Shown: positions 46,501-53,630, numbered from the stretch's first letter. The stretch is DNA of 64,000 nt from DAITQM01 sp039794245 (GCA_039794245.1 JBDIVS010000001.1:1-64000); one strand, 5' to 3'. Notes: a model not told the origin generated them from the letters alone. Numbers and translations: made by a program.

Positions 46501-47244
46501 GTTAAACTGGAACGCCGGTGGCAGCGTGTCGCGAATCACCAGCGGGTTGATCATTGCCGTGTTGGCAATATCGACACTCAGCGTGTAGCTGTACGGCCAG
46601 GTCATGCCCGGCGGCCGCTCGCTTTCCGGCGCGTTGTCGGTTTTGTCGAACACCAGTACCGTCGGTGTGACGCTCTGGTTGACCACGCTGCCGACGAGCG
46701 GGCCGTTGTCGCCGGTGGCGGTATCGCCGAATTGGTACACCGGCGTCATGATCACCGGCAACGGCGCGCCGACCGTCGCCGACGGGTCGATCGTCAGGCA
46801 GATGTCGATCGGCAGGTCCGGCCCGCCCTGCACCACAGAGCCGACCGGGAACATCAGGATCCAGAGGCTGTTCCCCGGCGTTCCGGTGACCGGTTGGTTG
46901 ATCTTGGGATCGGTGAGCTGATTGCCCGGCGCGGCCGGAAAGACCCCGGCATTGGTCACGCCGCCGCCGATGCCGAAGATGGAGGCCGAATCGAAAATCA
47001 ACCCCGGAGGCAGTTCCAGGCGGATATACGGCCCGAAGCCGGGCGGCCCGAGGTTAGTGAAATTGGTCTGAAAGCAGAACTGCTCGCCGAGAAACGACTC
47101 GGCCGGGACGGTCTGCGTAATCTGCGGCGTCTGAGCCTGCACACCGGCGGGATTTAGGATAGACAGGAATAACAACAGCAACGGTAACGGCGCTGCCACG
47201 CCCACTGTGCCACGCCCCGACCTGCCCGGTAACGGGTTCTTCAT
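37546..47244 (-). CDS. Giant secreted DUF11-type repeat protein with C-terminal sorting-like tail
   Basis: 3232 residues. The N-terminus has a Sec signal (positive MKNPLPGRSGRG, hydrophobic LPLLLLFLSIL, likely cut after VQA). The body is a chain of Ig-like DUF11/isopeptide-type modules with phrases such as GDxVTYxLxxxNxG, DTLPAGL and TNSAxVxW, rich in Thr, Asp and Ala, low in Lys. Between about residues 800 and 2000 long modules recur with TSEAxTG...TIGExVTYR...FPEGTT; residues about 2227-3032 are six near-identical 134-residue repeats. The end VPALDRYGLLALILLLAGLARREGRRRG looks like an IPTL-CTERM sorting signal. GAGGAG lies before the ATG. Likely a surface or matrix adhesin; function unknown. 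Confidence 0.85.
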   Translation of the reverse strand: MKNPLPGRSGRGTVGVAAPLPLLLLFLSILNPAGVQAQTPQITQTVPAESFLGEQFCFQTNFTNLGPPGFGPYIRLELPPGLIFDSASIFGIGGGVTNAGVFPAAPGNQLTDPKINQPVTGTPGNSLWILMFPVGSVVQGGPDLPIDICLTIDPSATVGAPLPVIMTPVYQFGDTATGDNGPLVGSVVNQSVTPTVLVFDKTDNAPESERPPGMTWPYSYTLSVDIANTAMINPLVIRDTLPPAFQFNGTANVTGGAGCALTQTPSTVTPGGVIEVTCTGNTVGTASAADVRLTYSGYLTDILDETFCDIQPQINDASAQGTYVPPVGSPQVLPLAADSTTVSAEHVVVQKGVAPGLTAPGAALVYTLNFQVTDFGDVQNLVVTDTMPDGIDFVSHGNLVVAGIPLAIAPAVTVNPDFTKTIVYDIGAVAGTVNAGSAIALSYNAQVRQDFQATNLPVLSSDSLPNTVVMDYDLAQGAGACSDGSGALVNIIPVSLNKQIVNLQPFYVPGEQVQFRLTMDVPPGDTRSIRFEDFLPLPVFKVTDLNLTFGGPDIVRGPNDTAGLTPTAITISVAQNALFIDWPDLSSTTGQTIEVDVFATVTDDPFADGLFLTNILLGSTNNTPGATAIATGPVSLNVGAPDMVITKGVSATDGNGAIAPPPATLPVNGDITDVDAGDQITYLITAENIGSAQAFDVTITDPGAAELAGCTVASVTDGAGAPLAFSGTLATGLQLTNPLAANDGTPGAPFGADTALVTVNCTVAGTIAPNTTFTNIATLLWTSQPGAVMFPPQSDGATATSRQVGTQKLFVATSEPGTSDTASPPRATIGEIVRYRLALRVPEGQIASLALRDNLPSGLTFLDDGSAAAAFVSNGVGLSSSTLPLILNIPGNDSSLASIPSTLVSFPLAGAIGGAPFGNGTDPVFNFGDVSNADSDGDDEFLLVEFNALVNNLSAGSNDTGDNRSNTFIAQSSGVTIGSTSNGVSVRIAEPLVAVTKSAMPNSGDAGDPINFTITATAASGADRSPAHEVSLIDTLPPGLAGLAGLNIAPNGACTGLVTTNNSAGDTIDLDFSVMQPGCIITITFSATLTTAVAPGTMVTNTAAAAWSSLPGANGTVINPTGSATPGASGAGDGERDGSGGINDYTAAGAAAVTIDTVVLSKAVTATSETATGNAEFRAGIDDLAIGESATFRITATIPEGTTPQVVITDTLPFTNGVMRLDSATVIAVGANLTPAIPAPLPAISDTQLGDGIDDMASFDFGQVTNIPDGIVDANDRIVVEVTATLVDVPANANGDPLTNSALVQFGAGLNASAGAAVDVVEPILVIDKAGSINQGDAGDAVTFTVSITHTAASSADAHDLVFTDPLPAGLALNPASIQVISGPNFDANTSAGNTVALGWAALAQTGTIVLQYQATLTNGVMPGETIINTGTIDWTSIAGANADERNNTANEGHQILVTDPGLVKTVFVTSEASTGSGEFGAPDDLTIGEQVTYRFVTAFPEGTTDAAVVTDQLPTGSSVLQVISSQVVRTGANLSGATLPTAGTAGSASDSDADTFDDRVTWNLGNVFNNPDGIADAADEIEFEVVAVVLDQPANQSGDVNQLNVATLTTATSSVSGNAPVDLVAPELNLAKTTLTPPGGFVDAGDTVRNRLVIAHTAASTADAFNLVLTDTLPAALNWAGDGTVSSDCPGLSIDSSGAPVIVFAIAVLDQATATCFIEYDTQVDIAAMPGETLTNSALLDYDSQPVFTAGQTRRRMAADTAQVTVLAPSLVKLAIDSGQPDTGMAVANPALLDVTIGETVTYELTVVFPEGTTNNAVVTDLLPAGAGGVLEAIGAVVSAVGGQISTTLSGTPAFADNQLGDGLNDTVSFDFGTVTNQPDGVSDAGDRIVIQVVARVVDVPANTGGDLLTNNADFTFTGGMLSDSADIDVVEPATNLTKTMGPVTGGVVRLALGMTNSGTAPAYDIRVEDILDEADWNLTGFNPVSVPAGFRLTLLPNTPVPGQQTLVFDSDPLAVSPAGTIPAGANVTAVFDIPLAVLPSNPNPLPNQADQTAADTLPGGDPNARNLPPDSAVAQIGVPDLALSKSANLLNDADGSGTPSPGDTLRYTLLLNNSGAAAATGIVVADVPDANSALINGSVTSTLGTITIGNGPGDTTVQITIATLNAGQSVTIAYDTLIDDPLPAGVTQLVNQALIDSNELPPGVSDDPTPPGGGDPTVVPLDAAPDLNIVKNDGGVTVMPGDVIAYTLNYQNAGNQDATGVALTDTVPANSVFNPAASTAGWACAPGNNPGSVCTLTIGNLAAGSGGTAIFAVTVDNPLAAGVTQIANSAVIADDGSNGADPTPGDNSSSDTTPVNAAPDLNIAKDDGGVTTVPGGTVIWTLNFNNAGDQDATGVALTDTVPANSVFNPAASTAGWVCAPDNNPGSVCTLTIGNLAAGSGGGANFAVTVNNPLAAGVTQIANSAVIADDGSNGADPTLGDNSSADTTPVNAAPDLALAKDDGGITSVPGGVIVWMLNYNNFGDQNATGVIITDTVPADTVFNPGASTAGWSCVPNNNPGSACTIAIGNVAGGGAGGSVSFAVTVDDPLAAGVTQVANSAAVADDGTNGADTNPGNNTAGDTTPLDAVPDLNIAKDDGGISAMPGDVVAYTLVYQNAGDQNATGVVITESVPADTTFNPAASTAGWACAPDNNPGSVCTIAIGTVAGGGAGGSVVFAVTVDDPLAAGVTQIANSAAITDDGTNGADPTPGDNSAADTTPVNAVPDLNITKDDGGINSSPGLTIAYTLNYQNAGNQNATGVVISETVPADTTFDPAASTAGWVCTPGNNAGSACTFTVGTLAGGAGGSVVFAVIVDDPLAAGVTQIDNTANIADDGANGPDPTPGDNNAGDTTPLGGVPDLNITKDDGGIGAMPGDVVAYTLVYQNTGDQNATGVAIGEIVPANTTFVPGASTAGWSCAPDNNAGSACTLAIGNLAGQGGGGSAVFAVLIDDPLPAGVTQIDNLATIADDGANGADPTPGDNSTGDTTPIMLNPPAGLKLGEVTGQGEITWTMWWFNNANNGDLPVFIVDPLPPDTTFVTGSLLCLPDGASQCLNAVFNGSLNRIEVEAVLASDAGAAPGSFPDQLGNEIVIEFRTRVNRSGTFLNQADAFWDENNDGSPLDEQGGGQPPVMTDDPVTTAPGDPTAVSIAFAVPALDRYGLLALILLLAGLARREGRRRGISRSPLPPPPAR
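38149..40566 (-). repeat. Six tandem 402-405-bp coding repeats
   Basis: Each unit starts with PDLNIxKDDGG and runs through YTLNYQNAGNQ, TVPA, ASTAGWxCxPxNNxGSxCT, FAVTVDDPLAAGVTQI and DDGxNGADPTPGDN to TTPxNA, 134-135 residues. Unit starts fall near 40566, 40165, 39760, 39357, 38952 and 38550 on the minus strand. Two cysteines per unit about 11 residues apart could form a disulfide. A diverged seventh unit follows toward the C-terminus. Confidence 0.9.
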
Positions 47245-47333
47245 CTTCGCTCACTCCTCGCTGCGAGATCGTTCGTTGATGCCGCCGATCTAACCGGTGT
47301 TATTGATCTAATACGTTAACGCTGACGCGATGT

Positions 47334-47365
47334 ATTATCAAGCAGGGGATTTTACAATTGTTAAC
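47334..47365 (-). promoter_or_regulatory. Candidate promoter of the giant repeat gene
   Basis: In an AT-rich patch, TTAACA (47365-47360) and GATAAT (47339-47334) stand 19 bases apart on the minus strand, about 90 bases before the ATG. Hexamers are good but the spacing is long. A CCCAACTGTTGGG palindrome lies just upstream at about 47375-47387, touching the sufS stop. Confidence 0.35.
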
Positions 47366-47387
47366 AAAGTTCACCCAACTGTTGGGT

Positions 47388-48641
47388 TCAGGCCGCCAGC
47401 ATGTGACGGGCTTTGTCCAGCGCCGCGGCGAGGCGATCGATTTCTTTGCGGGTGTTGTATAGCGCGAACGAGGCGCGGGCTGTGGCGCTGACGCCGAAGC
47501 GCTGCATCAGCGGCATCGTGCAGTGGTGGCCGGTGCGGATCGCGATGCCTTCGAGATCGAGCAGCGTGCCGAGATCGTGCGGGTGGGTGCCGGCGATCGT
47601 GAAGGTGACCAGCGCCGTCTTGGCGCGCGCCCGGCCGATGATCCTGAGGCCGGGCACGGCGTCGAGGGTTTCGGTGGCATAGGCGAGCAACTCGTTTTCG
47701 TGCGCCGCGACCGCCTCCAGGCCAAGACCGAGCAGCCAGTCGTTGGCCGCTTTCAGGCCGATCGCGCCAGCGATGTTCGGCGTTCCAGCCTCGAATTTGG
47801 CCGGCAGTACGTTCCAGGTGCTGCCGGAAAACCGCACTTCCTCGATCATCTCGCCGCCGCCCTGCCACGGCGGCATCGCCTCGAACAGCGCTTCGCGGCC
47901 ATAGAGCACGCCGCACCCGGTCGGGCCGTACATCTTGTGTGCCGAGAAGCAATAAAAATCGCAACCGATGGCCTGCACGTCAACTGTCAGATGCGGCAGG
48001 GCCTGTGCGCCATCGAGCAGCACCGGGATGCCGCGGGCGCGGGCCAGGCGGCAGACGTCGGCAACCGGGTTGATCGTGCCGAGGGCGTTGGAAACGTGGA
48101 CCAGGGCGAGCATTCTGACCCGCTCGTCGAGCAGCTTGTCGAGCGCCTCGAGGTCCAGTTGGCCGTCGTCGGTCACCGGGATGACGCGCAGTTCGGCGCC
48201 TGCGGCCTCGGCCGCCAACTGCCAGGGCACGATATTGGAATGGTGCTCCATGTGGCTGAGGGCGATGGCGTCGCCGGCCTTGAGACGCGGCCGCAAAAAA
48301 CTGTTGGCAACCAGGTTGATCGCTTCGGTCGTGCCGCGGGTGAAGACGATCTCGCGGCAACTCGCAGCGTTCAACCGGCGGCGGACGCTATCGCGCGCCG
48401 CTTCGAACATCTCGGTCGCTTCGCCGCTCAGCGTGTGCACGCCGCGGTGGACGTTGGCGTTGTGGTGGCGGTAAAAATCGCCGATGGCATCGAGCACCGC
48501 CTGCGGCCGCTGCCCCGTCGCCGCGTTGTCGAGATAGACGAGCGGCTTGCCGTGCACCCGGCGGTTCAAAATCGGCACCTGTTCGCGCCAGGCGGCGACA
48601 ACGTCGTGGCGATCGGCGGCAGTGCGCACCACGGTATTCAT
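47388..48641 (-). CDS. sufS: Cysteine desulfurase SufS
   Basis: 417-residue PLP enzyme that takes sulfur from cysteine for Fe-S cluster assembly. Motifs: VYLDNAATGQRPQ, FTRGTTEAINLVA, HHSNIVPWQ, DGAQALPH, CFSAHKMYGPTG (PLP lysine) and IRTGHHCTMPLMQRF with the active cysteine (about residue 374). The ATG at 48641 overlaps the sufD stop as ATGA. Last gene of sufRBCDS; neither SufE nor SufU is nearby. Confidence 0.94.
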   Translation of the reverse strand: MNTVVRTAADRHDVVAAWREQVPILNRRVHGKPLVYLDNAATGQRPQAVLDAIGDFYRHHNANVHRGVHTLSGEATEMFEAARDSVRRRLNAASCREIVFTRGTTEAINLVANSFLRPRLKAGDAIALSHMEHHSNIVPWQLAAEAAGAELRVIPVTDDGQLDLEALDKLLDERVRMLALVHVSNALGTINPVADVCRLARARGIPVLLDGAQALPHLTVDVQAIGCDFYCFSAHKMYGPTGCGVLYGREALFEAMPPWQGGGEMIEEVRFSGSTWNVLPAKFEAGTPNIAGAIGLKAANDWLLGLGLEAVAAHENELLAYATETLDAVPGLRIIGRARAKTALVTFTIAGTHPHDLGTLLDLEGIAIRTGHHCTMPLMQRFGVSATARASFALYNTRKEIDRLAAALDKARHMLAA

Positions 48642-49876
48642 GATCCCTCTCCGAGAAACGGCGCGCTGCCGTCGAGTGCAGTGCGCCATAAAGATTTTAG
48701 GTGGTCCGGCAAATCCCGGGCCAGCGCCTGGTCGAGCAATGCGCCGATCAGCAGGCGGCGGGCTTCATCCGCTGGAAAACCGCGGCTTTGCAGGTAATAA
48801 ATCGCATCGGTGTCGAGTTGGCCGACGCCGGCGCCGTGACTGGCGCTGACCTCGTCATTTTCGATGTCGAGCACCGGGCGCAATTGAACCTCTCCGGCGG
48901 CGTCGAGCAGCAGACCGTGCAACGACTGACGGGCATCGCCGCCGGTGATGTTTTCTGGAATCACACTGCGGGCGCTGCACGCCGCCCGGCCGCGGCGGCC
49001 GGCAACGGCGCGAAACGTTTGCGACCCGGCGGTGCACGGCGCGCGGTGGACGATGGACCAGTCTTCGTCGGCATGCGCCGCGACCGGCACAGCGGCAGCA
49101 TGCAACGCACATCCCGCGCCCTCACCTGCCAGCGCGATCCGGACTTCGTGGCGTGCCGGACGGGCGCCGCCGGTCACGCTGTGCAGACGGTAGAAAGCGC
49201 CGGCGCCAACCTCGACCGCGGTCCGTTGCAGCGCGATGCCGGCCGGGCGTGCCGGAGCGAGGCGCAGGTGTTCGAGCCTGCTGCCGGCGGCCAGCGAGAC
49301 GGTGTGGAAATGATTGGCAAGACCGCCGCCGGCAAGCAGATGATGTTCGACCAATGTACACGCCACGCCCGCGGCCAGTTCGATCCGGCCCAAACTGTTG
49401 GCCGGGGTATCGCCAAGATGCAAAAGATGGATTTCGGCCGGAGCCGTGACGTTGAGTCGCCAGGCCACGGTTGCGCCGGCCAGCGCCAGCCAGACGATCG
49501 CCTCGGCCGGATCCTCCGCCACGGTATCGGGCCGAGCGATGTCGCCGCTGCCGTCTTCGAACCGCACACCGGGCGGCAGGCGGCTGAGCCAGGGGCAGTA
49601 AACACCGTGGCAGATCACCAGCCGATGGTCCGGTATCTGCCCCGCCAAATGCGTGGCAACCGCCGCTGCCAACAACGCCTCGGCCGCCTCGGGCGCCGGG
49701 CGCGGCGGTACAACGATGTCCTCGAGTGCGGCAAGCGCCGTGTATTTCCATGACTCGTTACCGCGACCGGGTAGCCCCACACGTTCGAGCACTGCTTGGG
49801 CCCGGCGCCGGACCAGTTCCGGAACCGGGCTGTCGTTGGCCGGCAAGGCTAAAATCCGGTTGAGCAGCGCGCTCAT
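48638..49876 (-). CDS. sufD: Fe-S cluster assembly protein SufD
   Basis: 412-residue partner of SufB in the SufBC2D scaffold. It shows the SufBD beta-helix core, for example GDDARQSLHGLLLDAAGEVQ-like and NDEVSASHGAGVGQLDTDA, followed by the family-typical YYLQSRGFPADEARRLLI. The N-terminal part is less conserved, as usual for SufD. Overlaps sufC and sufS by four bases each. Confidence 0.9.
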   Translation of the reverse strand: MSALLNRILALPANDSPVPELVRRRAQAVLERVGLPGRGNESWKYTALAALEDIVVPPRPAPEAAEALLAAAVATHLAGQIPDHRLVICHGVYCPWLSRLPPGVRFEDGSGDIARPDTVAEDPAEAIVWLALAGATVAWRLNVTAPAEIHLLHLGDTPANSLGRIELAAGVACTLVEHHLLAGGGLANHFHTVSLAAGSRLEHLRLAPARPAGIALQRTAVEVGAGAFYRLHSVTGGARPARHEVRIALAGEGAGCALHAAAVPVAAHADEDWSIVHRAPCTAGSQTFRAVAGRRGRAACSARSVIPENITGGDARQSLHGLLLDAAGEVQLRPVLDIENDEVSASHGAGVGQLDTDAIYYLQSRGFPADEARRLLIGALLDQALARDLPDHLKSLWRTALDGSAPFLGEGS

Positions 49877-50673
49877 CCTGCCACCGCTTCGCCCTGTTCG
49901 GCGGCCGGCAGCCAGGCGTAGCCTTCTTCTTCGATCCGCCGCACCAGTTCCAGGCCGCCGCTCGCCGCGATCCGGCCACCAGCCATCACGTGCACGCGGT
50001 CGGGCACGATATCGTCGAGCAGGCGCTGGTAGTGGGTGATCACGATGAAGGCGCGGCAGCCGTTGCGTAAGCCGTTGACGCCGCGGGCGACGGTGCGCAG
50101 GGCGTCGATATCGAGCCCGGAATCGGTCTCGTCGAGAATCGCCAGTCTGGGTTCGAGGAGGTGCAATTGCAGCACCTCGTTGCGTTTTTTCTCGCCGCCC
50201 GAGAACCCCTCGTTGACGTTGCGCTGCAACAGCGCCGCGTCCATGCCGAGTTCGTCCGCCGCCTGGCGCAGCCGGCGCATAAAGGCTACGGCGTCGATCT
50301 CCTCCTCGCCGCGGGCGCGGTGCTGGGCGTTGAGCGCACCGCGGATGAAATAACTGTTGTTGACGCCGGGGATTTCGACCGGATATTGAAACGCCAGAAA
50401 CAGGCCGCGGGCGGCGCGTTCCTCCGGCGCCAGGGCAAGCAGATCCTCGCCGTCATAGCGCACCTCGCCGGCTTCGATTGCGATCCCCGGCCGGCCGGCG
50501 AGCAGGTGGCCGAGCGTGCTCTTGCCGGCGCCGTTCGGGCCCATCACGGCGTGCACTTCGCCGGGCATCACCACAAGATCGAGGCCGTTCAGGATCGTCC
50601 GGCCGCCGGCGCTTGCCCGCAAGCCGCCGATTGCCAGAAGCGGCATGGTTTCGGTCCCGGCGTTCATCGTCAT
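49873..50673 (-). CDS. sufC: Fe-S cluster assembly ATPase SufC
   Basis: 266-residue ABC-type ATPase of the Suf scaffold. Walker A is MGPNGAGKSTLG, signature NEGFSGGEKKRNEVLQ, Walker B RLAILDETDSGLDIDAL, H-loop ITHYQRLL. The ATG at 50673 (MTMNAG) overlaps the sufB stop as ATGA; internal ATGs at 50667 and 50646 are possible alternatives. Confidence 0.95.
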   Translation of the reverse strand: MTMNAGTETMPLLAIGGLRASAGGRTILNGLDLVVMPGEVHAVMGPNGAGKSTLGHLLAGRPGIAIEAGEVRYDGEDLLALAPEERAARGLFLAFQYPVEIPGVNNSYFIRGALNAQHRARGEEEIDAVAFMRRLRQAADELGMDAALLQRNVNEGFSGGEKKRNEVLQLHLLEPRLAILDETDSGLDIDALRTVARGVNGLRNGCRAFIVITHYQRLLDDIVPDRVHVMAGGRIAASGGLELVRRIEEEGYAWLPAAEQGEAVAG

Positions 50674-52118
50674 CCCACCGCACCTTCCAGTGAAATCTCG
50701 AGCAGCGCTCTGGCCTCGACGGCGAATTCGAGCGGCAGCTCGCGCAAAACCTCGCGGCAAAAACCGTGGACGATCATCGCCACCGCGTCCTCTTCGCCAA
50801 GGCCGCGGCTGCGGCAGTAGTAAAGCTGATCCTCGGCGATGCGCGAAGTCGTCGCCTCGTGTTCGATCCGGGCTGACGGGTTGCCGACTTCGAGGTAGGG
50901 AAACGTGTGGGCGGCGCAATGGGCGCCGATCAGCAGCGAATCGCACTGGGTGTGGTTGTGCGCACCCTCGGCTTTTTTGGCGACGCGCACCAGACCGCGG
51001 TAGCTGTTTTTGCCGTGGCCGGCCGAGATGCCTTTGGACAGAATCCGGCTTTTGGTATGGCGCCCGAGATGGATCATCTTAGTTCCGGTATCGGCCTGCT
51101 GCCGGCCGCGAGTCAGCGCCACCGAATGGAACTCGCCGCTCGATTCGTCGCCGCGCAGGATGCAGCTCGGATACTTCCACGTGATCGCCGAACCGGTTTC
51201 GACCTGGGTCCACGAGATGCGCGAGCGGGTGCCGCGGCAATCGCCCCGTTTGGTCACAAAGTTGTAAATGCCACCGCGCCCTTCCTCGTCTCCGGGATAC
51301 CAGTTCTGCACCGTCGAGTACTTGATCTCGGCGTCGTCGTGGGCGATCAGTTCCACGACCGCGGCGTGGAGCTGGTTCGCGTCGCGCATCGGGGCCGTGC
51401 AACCTTCGAGATAACTGACATGGCTCTGCTCGTCGGCAATGATCAAGGTCCGTTCGAACTGCCCGGTTTCGGCGGCGTTGATCCGGAAATAGGTGCTGAG
51501 TTCCAGCGGGCAGCGCACGCCTTTTGGAACGTATACGAACGAGCCGTCGGAAAACACCGCCGAGTTCAGCGCCGCAAAGAAGTTGTCGGCCGGCGGCACG
51601 ACGCTACCCAGATAACGGCGCACAAGTTCCGGATGCTCGCGCACCGCTTCCGAGAACGAACAGAAGATCACGCCGGCTTTTTTCAACTCATCCTTGAACG
51701 TCGTCCCGATCGAAACCGAATCGAACACCGCATCGACCGCCACGCCGGCCAGCCGGGCGCGCTCGTGGAGCGGCACGCCGAGCCGCTCGTAGGTGTCGAG
51801 CAGTTTGGGATCGACTTCGTCGAGGCTTCGCGGCCGGCCCTTGTCGGATTTGGGCGCCGAGTAATACGAGATGGCCTGGTAATCGAGCGGCGCAAGATCG
51901 AGCTTCGCCCAGTTCGGGGGGCGCATCCCAAGCCAGCGGCGATAGGCTGCGAGCCGCCACTGCAACAGCCATTCGGGCTCGCCTTTGAGTGTCGAAATAT
52001 GCCGGATCACGCCCTCGTCGAGGCCGGGCGGCACGGTCTCGGCGGCAATGTCGGTGACAAAGCCGTGGCGGTAGCGCTGCTGGAGCAGGGCTTCGGTCTC
52101 GGCGGCGTGCTTGCTCAT
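50670..52118 (-). CDS. sufB: Fe-S cluster assembly scaffold SufB
   Basis: 482-residue Suf scaffold subunit. Recognisable blocks are YYSAPKSDKGRPRSLDEVDP, GVIFCSFSEAVREHPELV, VPKGVRCPLELSTYFRIN, SYLEGCTAPMRD, STVQNWYPGDEEGRGGIYNF, and SRGLGEEDAVAMIVHGFC at the C-terminus. The ATG at 52118 overlaps the regulator stop as ATGA. The open frame continues upstream but only as regulator shadow. Confidence 0.95.
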   Translation of the reverse strand: MSKHAAETEALLQQRYRHGFVTDIAAETVPPGLDEGVIRHISTLKGEPEWLLQWRLAAYRRWLGMRPPNWAKLDLAPLDYQAISYYSAPKSDKGRPRSLDEVDPKLLDTYERLGVPLHERARLAGVAVDAVFDSVSIGTTFKDELKKAGVIFCSFSEAVREHPELVRRYLGSVVPPADNFFAALNSAVFSDGSFVYVPKGVRCPLELSTYFRINAAETGQFERTLIIADEQSHVSYLEGCTAPMRDANQLHAAVVELIAHDDAEIKYSTVQNWYPGDEEGRGGIYNFVTKRGDCRGTRSRISWTQVETGSAITWKYPSCILRGDESSGEFHSVALTRGRQQADTGTKMIHLGRHTKSRILSKGISAGHGKNSYRGLVRVAKKAEGAHNHTQCDSLLIGAHCAAHTFPYLEVGNPSARIEHEATTSRIAEDQLYYCRSRGLGEEDAVAMIVHGFCREVLRELPLEFAVEARALLEISLEGAVG

Positions 52119-52576
52119 CTGGCCACTCCACCGGCGATGGCGATCTCGGCCGCCAGCCGGAGCGGCGGAAAATCCACCGGGGAAATCATCTCGGCCAGCG
52201 TCAGATCCTCCAGCGCTCGTTCGATCGCCTGGCCGATCCGCCGCCAGTTGCCACGCAACCGGCAGTGGTCTTCCTGGCTGCATGCGCCGGGTTCGGCGAC
52301 GCATTCGGTGATGCCGACCGTACCCTCCATCGCGCGCAGCACCGCCGCGACGCTGATTTCGGCCGGCGGCCGGGCCAGCCGGTAGCCGCCGTAGGCCCCG
52401 CGATACGAGCGCAACAGCTCGGCGGCGGCGAGCATTTTCAGCACCTTGCTCGCTGTCGGCGCCTCGAGGTGGTTGATCTCGGCCAGTTGCTGCGCCGAAT
52501 AGACGGCCCCGGGGTCGCGCGCCATCGTCGTCATCAACAGCGTGGCGTAATCGGTCAGTTTGCTGATCCTGAACAC
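52115..52576 (-). CDS. sufR: SUF system Fe-S cluster regulator (Rrf2 family)
   Basis: 153-residue Rrf2/IscR-like repressor. The winged helix is FRISKLTDYATLLMTTMA with AQQLAEINHLEAPTASKVLK, then RGAYGGYRLARP, and three cysteines in ECVAEPGACSQEDHC that probably bind an Fe-S cluster. The best start is a GTG at 52576 with GGAGCAG five to ten bases before it; an ATG at 52600 would lie in the operator. First gene of the suf operon, so it very likely regulates itself through the palindrome at 52588-52616. Confidence 0.9.
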   Translation of the reverse strand: MFRISKLTDYATLLMTTMARDPGAVYSAQQLAEINHLEAPTASKVLKMLAAAELLRSYRGAYGGYRLARPPAEISVAAVLRAMEGTVGITECVAEPGACSQEDHCRLRGNWRRIGQAIERALEDLTLAEMISPVDFPPLRLAAEIAIAGGVAR

Positions 52577-52587
52577 GAGCCTGCTCC

Positions 52588-52616
52588 TTAAATAGGACAC
52601 ATATTGTACTATTTAA
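52588..52616 (-). promoter_or_regulatory. suf operon operator/promoter palindrome
   Basis: Inverted repeat TTAAATAGGACA and TGTACTATTTAA (11 of 12 bases paired) around CATAT. On the coding strand it holds a TACAAT-like -10 within the palindrome, and it lies directly before the sufR ribosome site. Location and symmetry are what an Rrf2-type autorepressor site should show; this is inferred. Confidence 0.7.
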
Positions 52617-52704
52617 GCGGCCCCGGTGCAAGATTCACCGTACAATCGGCGGTCAATAGATCGCCCCTGGCCGCCGCGGGCGCCCCAATCGAAGGAACCT
52701 GCCG

Positions 52705-53622
52705 ATGAAGCCGATGACGCCGCCGCTTTCCCGTGCCGCCCTGCGCCTCCTGCCGGCCGCACTCCTGATCCTCGCCGCCTGCGCCTCCGACCCGCCGCGC
52801 TCCGAGCGGACGGCGAGCCGGGATCTGACCGCCGCCGCGCACGCCGCGCGCGACCTGGCCGAAGACCTGAAACCGCGCGAAGTCCTGGTCGTCTTCGACC
52901 TCGACGACACGCTGCTGGCGATGGATCGGGCCATCGGCTCGGACAGATGGTATCGCTGGCAACGGTCGCTTGGCGACCGGCCCGGCTGCGTTCCCGGCCG
53001 CATCCCGGAATTGCTGAAGGCCCAGGGGGCACTGTATTACGCCGGCAGCATGCACGCCACGCAAGCCAACGCCGGGGCGCTGCTCCAGGATTTACAAAAC
53101 GAAGGGTTTATCGTCATCGCCCTGACCGCGCGCGGCCACGAGTTCCGGCTGCCGACGTTCCGCGAACTGCGCCGCAACCGGCTGGATTTTTCGCGCCACG
53201 CGATCGTCATCAGCGAGCCGGAAGAACGTTTCGCGGCGGTCACCTGGTTCCCGCCCGGCGCGGCGCGCCCGGTGCACTACGAGGACGGCGTGATGATGGT
53301 CGCCGGCCAGCACAAAGGCGAGATGCTGCGCGAGTTGATCGCCCGCCACATCGGCCGGCCGATCAAGGCGGTCGTCGCGATCGACGACCAGGCCGACAAT
53401 ATCGCGGCCTACGAATCATCGCTGGCGGCGATGGGTATGCCTTACCGGTTGTATCTTTATACCGGCAGTGCGGGCGACGAGCCGTTCCCGGCCGAGGCGG
53501 CGGCCGCCGACTGGCAGCGCGTGGCGCCGGCGTTACGGACTTTGCAGGACGTTTTCGGCGACGTGCATTACGACCTGCCGGCCCACCTTGCCGACCCGGC
53601 CTGCGGGGCGCCGGCCGAATAA
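52705..53622 (+). CDS. DUF2608/HAD-like lipoprotein phosphatase
   Basis: 305 residues. The lipobox LLILAAC marks lipid attachment at Cys26, so the protein is exported. The HAD motif FDLDDTLLAMD with both aspartates follows, then IVIALTARG (motif II) and VVAIDDQADNIAAY (motif IV), which fits the DUF2608 group. Substrate unknown. GAAGGA lies about ten bases before the ATG. Confidence 0.85.
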   Translation: MKPMTPPLSRAALRLLPAALLILAACASDPPRSERTASRDLTAAAHAARDLAEDLKPREVLVVFDLDDTLLAMDRAIGSDRWYRWQRSLGDRPGCVPGRIPELLKAQGALYYAGSMHATQANAGALLQDLQNEGFIVIALTARGHEFRLPTFRELRRNRLDFSRHAIVISEPEERFAAVTWFPPGAARPVHYEDGVMMVAGQHKGEMLRELIARHIGRPIKAVVAIDDQADNIAAYESSLAAMGMPYRLYLYTGSAGDEPFPAEAAAADWQRVAPALRTLQDVFGDVHYDLPAHLADPACGAPAE

Positions 53623-53630
53623 ATCGTCGC

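Noticed and set aside
45166..47157. 663-residue plus-strand open frame
   Set aside because: Antisense to the giant repeat gene and rich in R, H, G and D without motifs. The opposite strand has the signal peptide and repeats.
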